Assembly (NCBI GenBank): GCA_951213105.1
Contig: OX578137.1
Location: 77,844,104-77,908,103, forward strand
Length of the DNA stretch: 64,000 nucleotides
DNA from: Amaurobius ferox
Taxonomy: Eukaryota; Arthropoda; Arachnida; Araneae; Amaurobiidae
Direction of reading: 5' to 3'
The notes under the pieces are model-generated. The model did no database searches. It was not told the DNA's origin and saw only the letters and a program-made list of their open reading frames with translations. This document shows, one piece after another, positions 45,474-56,706 of this stretch (positions within the stretch are counted from its first letter, which is position 1; each line of letters starts with the position of its first letter). The position numbers and the translations under genes were made by a program.

Positions 45474-45601
45474 CACCAACAAATAATTGCTAAAGGCACT
45501 GATAGGTTGCAGCTTTGCAAACCACCGGAGTGATAATCGAAACCAGATCCACTATGCCCATGTCTCAGACTTATAGAAGAATTAATTCGGATTATTGAAC
45601 T
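45474..45601 (-). CDS. Candidate internal host exon, gene unknown
   Basis: On the minus strand a 128-bp stretch is bounded by a good acceptor (CCTAACCTTGCAG, ending at 45602) and a strong donor (GGTG then GTGAGTC, starting at 45473). Only one frame is open between them. It starts at a codon boundary and reads SSIIRINSSISLRHGHSGSG, then FDYHSGGLQSC and NLSVPLAIICW, ending in phase 2. Balanced codon choice and higher GC than the flanks add support. I recognise no family; the Ser/Gly/His-rich part is not diagnostic. It could equally be a non-coding exon or chance. A Helentron-like element begins only 42 bp away at 45644, inside what would be the upstream intron. Confidence 0.35.
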
Positions 45602-45643
45602 CTGCAAGGTTAGGTTCGTAGTTTCAAAACCATTGTCAATAAT

Positions 45644-46879
45644 AACAAGAAAGATCAATCATGCTTAAAGCATTGATTATGAAACACTTTCCAACTTCAA
45701 TGCAATTTTATTTAAACATGTCAAAAATGCAATACATTCCTCGGTAATATTTTAAAACTTATCACAATACTACATTAATTTATTATATTTGAAACCTTAA
45801 ACCTTCATCGAAAAAAATTAACTTCATTCAAATGACGGCATTAAAGTATAAATTGCCTGGTTTAAACATCTCTAAAATGTTATACATTCCTCGGTAATAA
45901 TTTTAGAATTATCATAATACTACGATAATTTATTATATTTGAAAACTTCATCGAAAACAACTGAAATCCATTCAAATGACGTCATAAAAAATAACACGCC
46001 TGGCTCTCTCTATAAAAGCAGCATTTCATTCATAAATAATTCCCCCATTCATGTCATTCATCACAATACTATAATAATTTATTTTATTTAAAAATTAAGA
46101 CCATTGAGCTGCAAATAAGTAAACTCTATGCGTAAAACTTCATCGAAAAATATCGTCCTTCTCTTTCTAAAATCAATGAATATTTCATTCATATCAGCTA
46201 AGCAGACTCCATGAACTAAATGATTTTTTGTTAAAGAAATTACAGCGATTCTAATACAACTCATTCTACATATTTTGCTGTTTACATTTCACATAGGTGA
46301 AAAATAGGCTTAATAGTAGAAATAATCAAATTTGGAAGAGCATTTAAACTGAAATATATTGTCATTGCGTTGTTTCAGTATGTAGATGCACAGAATTTAG
46401 GCAAAAATAAAGTAATTTTAGGACGGATACAACACTCAATATGAATTAAAAAGAACTTTAAAAATCACGATTTTGACACAAGATGGATGCCATATATCAT
46501 TTTGAAGTGGGTCATGTGATCGTTTCATATCATGGACACGTGATCGCTTCATATAAGACGTGTTATTATTATTTTAATTTTTATTTAAAAAACAACTGAA
46601 TATATTTCGCTGAATTTTTTTTTATATATTTTATGGAACAATTTGAATATTGCCTAAAATTTTCGAAGCAATTTGTGAATTTTAAATCCGCTTAAAAAAT
46701 GCTTGAAAAATTAGGGCCCATAGGGCTCAATGTATTCCATTTTTTCAACCCGGGTTCAATCCAAAACTAATTGGGTGATATTATTCATTTATATTCCCAT
46801 AGGTCCTATAGACCGTCTGAACAACATACTAAAATTTCATTTTGATTAAGTCATTTTTACGGCAGTTATCGTGCTAACG

Positions 46880-46917
<38 letters not shown>

Positions 46918-46961
46918 ATGAACAAAGTCATAAACACTTTTCAACTTTGTTGTAAAGTGTT
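45644..46961 (-). mobile_element. Helentron-like non-coding element, copy 5 (full length)
   Basis: Minus-strand copy, about 1.32 kb, with an expanded (GACA/GTCT)n tract at 46876-46916 next to the left-end hairpin and the usual right end (AACAAGAAAGATCAATC on the plus strand). Very similar to the copy at 53674-54982, in opposite orientation; both carry the rare block GATCACGTG..CATGATATGAAACGATC. Confidence 0.85.
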
Positions 46962-47253
46962 AAAAAGTAAAATTTACCAAGAGCTTAAAATGAACGTACA
47001 CACGTGTTCATCAAGACTATTTATGCAATGAGACGACTGGTGAGTACAAAGGTCTTTAATGGATTTTGGAATTTTCTGTTGCAGAAGTATTTATTTTGAA
47101 CAAGCAGCGATGCAAGTCAATATTTTAGCTCCTCGAAAAATTCTAAAAGAATTCTAATCTCTCAGGATTACGATGAAGGAACTTCTGCCCCAAAATCGTC
47201 ATCTTATAGATCATAAGTCGCTTTACTGCAAACTAAATATGTATTTTATTATT

Positions 47254-49319
47254 AACACTTTACAACATAGTTTAAAAGTGTTTATGACTTTGTTCATTCT
47301 GTAACACTTTACAACATAGTTGAAAAGTGTTTATGACTTTATTCATTCTGTCTGTCTGTCTGTCCGTTAGCACGATAACTGCCGTAAAAATGACGTTATC
47401 AAAACGAAATTTTAGTATGTTTTTCACACAGTCTGTGGGAGCTATGGGAATATAAATAAATAATATCACCCAATTACTTTTTTATGGAACCTGGGTTGAA
47501 AAAACGAAATACATTGAACCCTATGGGACCTAATTTTTCAAACATTTTTTAAGCACATTTAAAATTCACAAATTGCTTCGAAATTTTTAGAAAATATTCA
47601 CATTGTCCCATAAAATATATATAAAAAATTTCAGTAAAATATGTTAAGTAGTTTTTTAATTAAAATATATTTAATATAAGGAGAAAAACAAATTCAATTA
47701 AATTCTGACTTTTGGGATATCCTCCAGAAAGAAAAAAAAATATATATTATATAATAAATATCTTTCCAATAAATTTGGTAGATAAAAATTTTTCAAATTT
47801 TTTTTAAATTTTATATAACTCTTCATGATATACTTATTTGATGGCATTTTTAATGCACTTTCCTACGTCCTAGAGAGTTAAAATTTGGTACACAGCTTAA
47901 ATTTGTTGAACATTTTATTCTACAAAAATTTGGTGGATCTTTAAACATAGATCATAATTTATTTTCAAAATGGTCTGCAAATAATCTCCGTTCACTTTTA
48001 TAAATCATTATTGTAATATTGTTAAAAATTCTGATGTGGGCAGCACATGTCTTTCCCTGCAGACTCATATTCACGTTCTCTTTATTTCTTCAATAATAAT
48101 TTGAGTTTATCTGCACAAAATAACAGCCATAAGTATTTTAAATGACATTGAATTTGCACATTAAACTTAAATTTGGTTCTCATTTGATAGCTGGACATAT
48201 TGCCAAAGGTGGCGTAGCGAAAACGCGAAAAAACTAGAATATCTCAAGAACGGCTAGTCTTAGAGTAATGGGGTTAGTCTTATTCTTTTTATTGTCAAAA
48301 ATCACATATAAAATAGGAATTTAATTGATATAATTGAGCACACGTCGTCCTTTATTTTTATATTTAACGATTTTTGCGGGGTAGTTCGCAAAAATAACCC
48401 GTTCCCTTTTCCCGAATCGTACTAGAATAACCTACAAATGATTTATATACCAAATTTTGTTAAATTAGGTATAGAAATCACTTGTAGGTTATTGAAATAT
48501 TACACATCAAATTTTGTTAAATTTGTTCCATTAGTTTTTTACTAGAGTGGATAAAGGCAATTTCTGCCGGCCATTTTGCAGAAGGCAGATTCTTTTATTA
48601 CGAATCGTACTATAATCTAATGAACATCAGGATTTCCCACAAAAAACATACCTACCAAATTTTGTGAAATTCGGCCCATTAGTTTTTCAATTAGAGTGGA
48701 TGTAATATCCTCACAGACACACAGAAATATACACAGCTACACTCTTACACACACAGACGTCTTCCTAAAAATAGTTTTTTCGTGTTCTAGAAGTCCCAAA
48801 ATGTGTAGATCCTTCAAAAATTCGAGTTCCGATCTTCGGCACGATTTCAATACTTTGAATACATACACACACGCACACACATATATTATCTGCGTATCTG
48901 TGTATCTAAATTCCGTGCCTATGCAATTATAATATTTGTGATTTTAAATGATCCCTAAACTTTTATTGTTTCTTAAACGAAGCCTAATTTTAACTTATGC
49001 TGAATGCAAATATCTGAAGCGATTGTAAGGTGAGTTACATAAAAATTGCTGAATTTTTTTCACACAAAATTATTTAGCTCTGGAGTCTGGAATACAAGTT
49101 ATATGAATGAAATATTAATTGATTTTGCATAGAGAATCAGATCATTTATATTTCGGTACAGTTTTAAATATTTAAGTATAATAAATTACTGTAGTACTGT
49201 GATAATGTAAAAGATATCTCCACTGAATGTATCACAGTTTAAAAATTTTTAAATGAAATTGCATTTCAGTTGGAAAGTGTTTCATAATCAATGCTTATGC
49301 ATGATTGATCTTTCTTGTT
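47254..49319 (+). mobile_element. Helentron-like non-coding element, copy 6 (duplicated left end, interrupted middle)
   Basis: The left terminus appears twice in a row: AACACTTTACAACATAGTTT at 47254 and AACACTTTACAACATAGTTG at 47303, each followed by GTGTTTATGACTTT. Homology runs to about 47790 and again from about 48960 to the right end GCATGATTGATCTTTCTTGTT (49319). About 1.1 kb in between is foreign; 48240-48860 contains two related blocks (ACCAAATTTTGT.AAATT, CATTAGTTTTT.A.TAGAGTGGAT) and CA runs, and looks like another inserted repeat. Confidence 0.65.
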
Positions 49320-50790
49320 TAAGAAAATGTGATTGACATTGTAAGACGATAAATTTTACACCTTCATGATATAAATTTTCAGCTTTACGGTGGAAATTTG
49401 CAGCTTTATGGTTGAAATTTGCAGCTTAATAAAAATCACGTGGTACAGGTGCCTAAGTGGAAGTCCCTACGGATTGATTACACGTCACGTTGCAATGTAC
49501 TTTTGGGGCAATTAGGAATCAAGGGGTGGAATCAGCCCTTGTCCAAAAGAATATGAGTTATTTAAAGATCGCTTAAGAAAATCATGAGATGAAAAAAGAT
49601 AAGCTGAGTGTGTGCTGCTTGAAGGACACAAAGTTATGAGAGGACTATAATGTCTTGCAACGGAATGTGCACGTGAAGTGTGGAAATGAAACAAAGTATC
49701 GAACGCCTTGGTATTGAGATGGGGCTTTAAACGGTTTAGCGGATAAACCGTTTAACGACTAAATTCAGAGACTAAACTTTAGCCTCTGAATATAGGTGAG
49801 TGCAACGTTTATTACTATATGGGGAAACGTACCAAATTCATGAAATTATTATAATGAGATTCTTTAGAAAAATGGATTAACTAAAAAATTTTAAATAATT
49901 TTCTGGCATCGCATGGTTAATCCTCCTAAAATTACTTACCAAATATATTGTTATAATTATTAATGTACTTACTAAATTGATTAAGTTTTATTGTGCGTAT
50001 TTATGGACTTCTTCACTAATTATATTCCTTCAGAGAAGATCTGGTAATAATGATAAATTGTATACAGTAGCAAAATAGGAGGATTTAAACGCAAAACACG
50101 AGCAATTAATATTTATGTTTCAGCATTTAATGTAATTAATAAATTATATACAAACTAAATGAATCAACCTAACTTCCTATCACATTTTAATTTATCTGAG
50201 AAATAAGAATCTCAGCTATTTTTTATTATACATAAAATTATGCACTTAACATGTTTACATTTTATTGTACAAAAAATACTTTACGCTCATGCTTGCTTTA
50301 TCAACGTACATAAAAAAAGTTTTTAGATTCAATGCATGTATTTATGCTTTAATACCAAGACAAATTGATATTTAATGCTGCATTAATTCATCAAATTAGA
50401 GAATTAAAGCCCCCGAGGCGTGATTTTCACCACCACAAAGCTTTCGTTCGAAAATAGTTTATACATTATTTATAGACCATTTGTAGACATTTTTTCTATG
50501 TTTAATGGAAGTTACAAATTCTCTAGCGGTTATTTTTCCCAATTAATTTTCAATAAAAAGAAGTTAATGGAATGTTTACTTTCATACACTAACCTGTATA
50601 AAATGTATTATTTTTCCAAAAATTTTCAAATTCGAGAATTGGACGAATAAGCACGCTTTAAGAATTTCTATACATATTTTTAATACTGATTGCTAAAGAA
50701 ACGACCTCACGCACGTATAACGAACGACCTGTTCAGTGGATGTATTTTGATTTTTGTTGTTGTTGTTAATTTCTTAAAAAATTTCTGAAG
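49320..50790. other. Stretch without recognisable features
   Basis: Contains a small palindromic piece (TTTAAACGGTTTAGCGGATAAACCGTTTAACG, 49728-49759 region) but no gene or named repeat. Minus-strand frame at 49512-49694 is unassigned. Confidence 0.35.
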
Positions 50791-50794
50791 TGGG

Positions 50795-51200
50795 CAGTTC
50801 ACGACTTTCCTTATATAATGCAATGAATTTACTTCTTTCACAGTGGAAACATAATGTATAAGATCCACAGCACATTGTTTTAACATTGAATTGTACATTT
50901 GGCGCTTTTCCGGATGTCAACATATAAAACTATTTCGAAGTGCAGAATTAATTTATATTTCAAGCAACTCTAAATTGATAATTACCAATATCAATAGCAT
51001 TCTCAGTAAGTAATATAGTCTAAATATCAAAATAATTTAATAATACATTTGGCGTCATTTTCTTTAACTTGTTGTCATTTTTGTAATTTTAATAAAATTT
51101 TTGTCAATTTAGGACGAAATATTGCCAGGTTGGCGATATTTTGCTAGATTATTCACAAGGTTCGCCAAGTGGATTTTTATTACTTTTTAAATTGGGTATA
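50795..51200 (+). repeat. 5' part of the TATAAGGAAAGT-type repeat
   Basis: CACGACTTTCCTTATATAAT at about 50807 repeats the left end of 33874-34784, followed by the GGCGA-type block (GCCAGGTTGGCGATATTTT at about 51130). Confidence 0.6.
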
Positions 51201-51654
51201 TTTATGAATTATCTTATAACCGTCTGTACACTATTTTATCTTGTGTGACATAAAATGAAGACGTGGTTTTTGATCTGGAAACATAATTAGGTATAGCGCT
51301 TGGCATTAGATACTATAGTATATGACAGTTTAATAGAAAAGTTCAATTTTCTACGTATAAAAATCCACCAGAATGACTATTTCTTATATCAAAGGGCCAA
51401 ATTTGATTCGTCAACTAAAATTTATATTTCTAATTTTCTTACCTACTGATATTTATAAAAGCAGACAATCTAAAACATGTATTTATGATGGACTTCATCT
51501 ATTTTTCTTCAGTTATATTTATGCAATAGTTTATCATATAATTTGCTCTTTAAAAATTCAATTTCATCAAAAATATAGTAAACTATTTTTCGCCAGGTTG
51601 AAATAAAATATGGTTGAAAAATTGTTTTGTACCGTTAAACCTGCAAATTTATTC

Positions 51655-52330
51655 ATAACTAGCAGCATACCGGTTCTTCGTACGGAGTATATAATATAAA
51701 GAAACTTATAATTTGCAATCATGTGCAAATTCTACTTAAATATTAAATTTATTGCTCCTAAAGAGAAGTTTAAAAATATATTTTCTCACTATGCAAAATT
51801 ATCTTCAGAGGCAGATCTAAAGAATAAAACATCTTGGCTCCTTTTGTAAGCAAATTTACAAAAAAAAAAGGAATTGAATCAATACATGCAACCCCGTACT
51901 ACTTATATTGTCGCAAATTAGAAAATATGCCAGTGTGTTAGTTGAAGCTTACCCGTATTGCAATATGAGTCTCAAAAATATTTGCCAAAGTAAAAGCGAT
52001 GACGTAATAAATTGAAAGTATCAAATATCCCCGCAATCTCAATACCAGAAGGTCGTAATTGATTCCAATATATGCCAATATATACCAAAATATATGCCAA
52101 TATACCTGTCCTACTTATATTCTCATAGATTAGAAGATATACCCGTGCATTTGTAGAAGATTACTCGTACAACGTACTATATATGAGTTTCAACAATTTT
52201 CGTCATACTAAAACAATGGCATAATAATTCGAAAATATCAATAATCCCTGAATCAATAGTCCCCGAAAATATCAGTAATAATGATGTTTAAACCTGAAGA
52301 CCGTAATTGATATTATCCAGTCAAAAATGC
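51655..52330 (-). mobile_element. Family G element, 3' half, minus orientation
   Basis: Reverse complement of about 25790-26455, from the CGGTATGCTGCT end (near 51660) through the GCAGATC/TTCTTC block and GGTCGTAATTGATTCC to the ACTGTCTTCAGGTTTAA-equivalent near 52295. Moderately diverged. Confidence 0.7.
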
Positions 52331-53279
52331 AATGTCAATGACATTTATTTTATATACATATATTTATTATTCAAATCGGAAAAGATTTAATATAAAATCG
52401 TATCCCGCATAACACATTGGATCCGTTGCTAAGCGACATGATATCATTTGCTTCAAATAAATTGATGGAAATCATATCGTCTGAATAATGCGATCTCCAC
52501 AGAAGCAGTGCACTCATTCTTCCTTAATGGTAATGTTAGGGACACGACAACAACAACAACAACAATGCGATCTCCATGGAAGGTTTGGCGACATTTTCGT
52601 CAATTTAGCAATAACTTAAAAAATCGCCAAATTTATCGCCAAGTGGGACTGTAGAACTGATAGTCCCATTTTGCGACAAATTGACGAAACATCATCACAA
52701 TACTATTCCCTAACAAAAAACAATTAATTTCATTTATTAAGCGCGATTTTATCAATTCCTTGATATTTTTATGGTTTTACAAATAATTTTATCAATTTGG
52801 TGATATTAAAAATATTCGTTAAATGTGTTACTAAGTAGGATGGATGGATGGACTGACCGATAAATGCTACAGAAACATCATTTCAGTACTCTATTCTAAG
52901 AAACAAATTTAATTTCATTGATTTGGGTCATTTTTATCAATTTGGAGACATTTCCACTATTTTGAAAAAGTTTAAGAAAAGTTACCAAGTTATTTAGAGA
53001 TATTCCGCTAAATTCGTAGCTCTGAGTTTGCAGATCTGAATAATAAAATATCCTGATCCCGTTTGTATATACTAAATGAAAACACTAAAATTGTATTAGA
53101 AGATACATACACACGTTCTACTCTTTTTCTGCTTCAACAATCGGCTAAATGAATTTATTGGGTAAACACAATATATGAGTTTATTAGCTAAGGACAATAT
53201 ATGAGCTTAAAACCTCTTTGCTAAAATAAATGAAAGTGATGTACGCAGTCCGCAATTTATATAATTAAAAGAACAATCA
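52331..53279. repeat. Mixed diverged repeats
   Basis: 52380-52460 partly resembles 53290-53440 (CCGTTGC.AGC.ACATGATAT), so it may be the 5' continuation of the family G copy. A short (CAA)n tract is at 52549-52566. Around 52575-52660 and 52900-53020 the GGCGACATTTTCGTCAATTT-type block of the TATAAGGAAAGT repeat recurs. No coding frame. Confidence 0.4.
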
Positions 53280-55287
53280 AACCGTTCATTTACAAAATAT
53301 ATATTTACATCCATTTATTTATTCAAATAGAAAAAATAATAATAAATATTAAAAACACATTTAATTGCATTCCGTTGCCGAGCAACATGATATAAGATAG
53401 AACCTTCCTCATAAAATGCGAAATTTAACCATTTTGATTTCTCTATACTATTCATCGTTGAGTAAAAGCTTGTGAGAGATGAACCATGGAGGTAGATTTT
53501 CCCATTTAAATTCATGTTTTCCTATAGTGACTAATTAATGCAAAAGTCCTGCATCAAACTCGGAAATAAAGTATTATTTCATTTTGATATTTGAAACAAA
53601 CGATTTTCATCCTTTCCGTTTGTATAAACCACGGAGTCGGAGAGTAGAACTCCTAGGAAAAAGTTCCGTTTTTAACACTTTACAACAAAGTTGAAAAGTG
53701 TTTATGACTTTGTTCATTCTGTCTGCCTGTCTGTCTGTCTGTCTGTCCGTTAGCACGATAACTGCCGTAAAAATGACTTAATCAAAATGAAATTTTAGTA
53801 TGTTGTTCAGACGGTCTATAGGACCTATGGGAATATAAATGAATAATATCACCCAATTAGTTTTGGATTGAACCCGGGTTGAAAAAATGGAATACATTGA
53901 GCCCTATGGGACCTAATTTTTCAAGCATTTTTTAAGCGGATTTAAAATTCAGAAATTGCTTCGAAAATTTTAGGCAATATTCAAATTGTTCCATAAAATA
54001 TATAAAAAAAAATTCAGCGAAATATATTCAGTTGTTTTTTAAATAAAAATTAAAATAATAATAACACCTCTTATATGAAGCGATCACGTGTCCATGATAT
54101 GAAACGATCACATGACCCACTTCAAAATGATATATGGCATCCATCCTGTGTCAAAATCGTGATTTTTAAAGTTCTTTTTAATTCATATTGAGTGTTGTAT
54201 CCGTCCTAAAACTACTTTATTTTTGCCTAAATTCTGTGCATCTACATACTGAAACAACGCAATGACAATATATTTCAGTTTAAATGCTCTTCCAAATTTG
54301 ATTATTTCTACTATTAAGCCTATTTTTCACCTATGTAAAATGTAAACAGCAAAATATGTAGAATGAGTTGTATAAGAATCGCTGTAATTTCTTTAACAAA
54401 AAATCATTTAGTTCATGGAGTCTGCTTAGCTGATATGAATGAAATATTCATTGATTTTAGAAAGAGAAGGACGATATTTTTCGATGAAGTTTTACGCATA
54501 GAGTTTACTTACTTGCAGCTCAATGGTCTTAATTTTTAAATAAAATAAGTTATTATAGTATTGTGATGAATGACATGAATGGGGGAATTATTTATGAATG
54601 AAATGTTGCTTTTATAGAGAGAGCCAGGCGTGTTATTTTTTATGACGTCATTTGAATGGATTTCAGTTGTTTTCGATGAAGTTTTCAAATATAATAAATT
54701 ATCGTAGTATTATGATAATTCTAAAATTATTACCGAGGAATGTATCACATTTTAAAAATGTTTAAACCAGGCAATTTATGCTTTAATGCCGTCATTTGAA
54801 TGAAGTTAATTTTTTTCGATGAAGGTTAGGGTTTTAAATATAATAAATTAATGTAGTATTGTGATAAGTTTTAAAATATTACCGAGGAATGTATTGCATT
54901 TTAGACATGTTTAAATAAAATTGCATTGAATTTGGAAAGTGTTTCATAATTAATGCTTTAAGCATGATTGAACTTTCTTGTTCATTAATATCTCGACAAC
55001 CCCTGGTCTTCGAAACTCGAACTAAATTTATGGGGGGCTATTTCAAGGCTATCCGAAAAATTTCATTAAATTCGGTTCAGCCGTTTTCCCGTGATGATGA
55101 GACAAACGAAAATTTTGTTTTTTACTAATATCTCAAGAACCACTGATCGTAGAAACTCAAACCACAGACTAAATTTTAAGTGAGGCTATTTCTAGGCTAC
55201 CCACAAAATTTCATCAAATTCGGTTCAGCTGTTCTCCCGTGATGGTGGGACAAACAGACAGATTTTCAATTTTATTTATATAGATTG
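53280..55287 (-). mobile_element. Family G element, 5' half, minus orientation, split by a Helentron-like insertion
   Basis: 53280-53673 and 54983-55287 together are the reverse complement of about 25190-25730. The split point falls inside the AATGAAAAACG site that is intact at 25362-25371. 55100-55287 is a partial second repeat of the AACGGCTGAACCGAATT-type block. Confidence 0.8.
53674..54982 (+). mobile_element. Helentron-like non-coding element, copy 7 (full length, nested)
   Basis: About 1.31 kb: left hairpin AACACTTTACAAC/GTTGAAAAGTGTT, (GTCT)n, GTTAGCACGATAACTGCCGT, GAACCCGGGTTGAAAAAATG, CACGTGTCCATGATATGAAA, and the right end TTAAGCATGATTG then CTTTCTTGTT. It interrupts a family G element and makes no visible target duplication beyond possible T residues. 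Confidence 0.88.
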
Positions 55288-55385
55288 AATTTTAATGTTG
55301 TCTATAATAAGGATTTCTACAAATTATATGAGTTCTATGTAAATTATAGAACTTTAATGTTAAATTTGAACCAGGAAAGATGCAA

Positions 55386-55923
55386 TTAGAGTTGCTTGAG
55401 CCATAAAATTAGGTTTTAATGAAGAGTGTATCATTCATTACTGCTGATTTTTGAATTATAAATATTTCGCATATTTCACCTTCAAAACTGTTCGAAGAAG
55501 AGCAAAACGGGTATTCTTTTAAAATACGAATAAGTCCAAACTTGTGTGTAATACTCCTGTGGTAAATATACATTTAAAGTTGGCATTTTAGCTTAACATT
55601 GTTAACAAAACATATATCATGGCCGTAAATCGATCGTATTCGAGGAACTTATTACTAGCGTACATTGCATTGTTTGCCTCTATTAACCATCCAATTATTT
55701 ACATTTCGCACGAGTTTTGTAAAAGAATATTAATTCACAAAATACTAAATTGATTGCACGATTAAAAGAATACCCGTTTCGCTCTTCTTCGAACAGTTTT
55801 GAAGTTCACCTTCGAAACGAAATATTTATAATTCAAATGCGAAATATTTATAATTCAAAAATCTGCAGTATTGAATGATACACTCTTCATTAAAACCTAA
55901 TTTTATGGATCAAGCAACTCTAA
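55386..55923. mobile_element. Fold-back element, 538 bp
   Basis: Left arm from TTAGAGTTGCTTGA (55386) to GGGTATTCTTTTAA (about 55523); right arm from TTAAAAGAATACCC (about 55763) to TCAAGCAACTCTAA (55923). The arms share CATAAAATTAGGTTTTAATG, GAAGAGTGTATCATTCA and CTTCGAAC blocks; the right arm has an extra internal duplication of AAATATTTATAATTCAAA. Loop about 240 bp, no coding frame. Ends differ from the other two fold-back elements. Confidence 0.8.
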
Positions 55924-56025
55924 CAATAAATCAGTTATTAACAACACAATATACTTATTAACTTCATTACACAATTAATCACAATCAACACAATTAATTA
56001 TATTATTTCGGCGGAGGGAGACAAT

Positions 56026-56706
56026 GTGAGACCATTAATAAAAATACTTAAAATGTGTCTACGACCTGTGATTACTTTAGGAACACATACCTTCAAGGCT
56101 GTCTTGGTTTGGTCACCGCCACGGACTTTGCCGATCATATTACTGGAATTAACTCAAAGTATTATTCACCGACACTTAATAGCGACGATCATATTGTACT
56201 GCTGGCGTGAACACCCGTACTTATTTCATTCTCTTTTTCTGTTCTATCCACATATCTAGTCGTTGTGTAAATCTCGTAGTCGACACATCTTTTAAAGTTT
56301 CTAGCTCCTTAATTTCGAGCTGTTAATCTGTTAAATCCATTGTCTTGCTCTATTGACCGTTTCTTACCAAGTTTCCCTATATTTTTATTTTATCGTCATT
56401 CTCATGCAACAGGTTGTGGCTGTTTTACCTCAGGACTGACACGCCCCTTTTGATTTGATTGGCCGCCTTCAAGCTGACGCTACAAGCATATTCTGAATTG
56501 GTCAGCCTCTTATCCAATGCCGTTACTTCGCATTTTCTCAAAGGGCCTCCGATCCCCTATTGTCTTGACATCCCTAAATTTATGATTTGGGTTGACCTTT
56601 GGGTCAGCGCACTGTAAACCTTGGCGTCATTCAGACTGGAGGTATTGTCCGATGTTTCAGATACAATAAATAATGTACATAAAACTGTCTCACCATAACA
56701 GTGTGG
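56026..56706 (-). mobile_element. Possible LTR and gag start of a retroelement, minus orientation
   Basis: On the minus strand TGTTATGGTGAGACAG at 56706 resembles an LTR start. An ATG at about 56342 begins MDLTD, a stop, then QLEIKELETLKDVSTTRFTQ and RLDMWIEQKKRMK before a second stop. The charged, helical character suits a gag N-terminus, but there is no second LTR, no clear primer-binding site and no further retroviral-type domain. Low confidence. Confidence 0.25.

Noticed and set aside
56025..56700. A solo LTR running TGTGAGACC..CCATAACA on the plus strand.
   Set aside because: Flanking bases do not form a target duplication and the ends are not inverted; the minus-strand reading is kept only as a low-confidence possibility.
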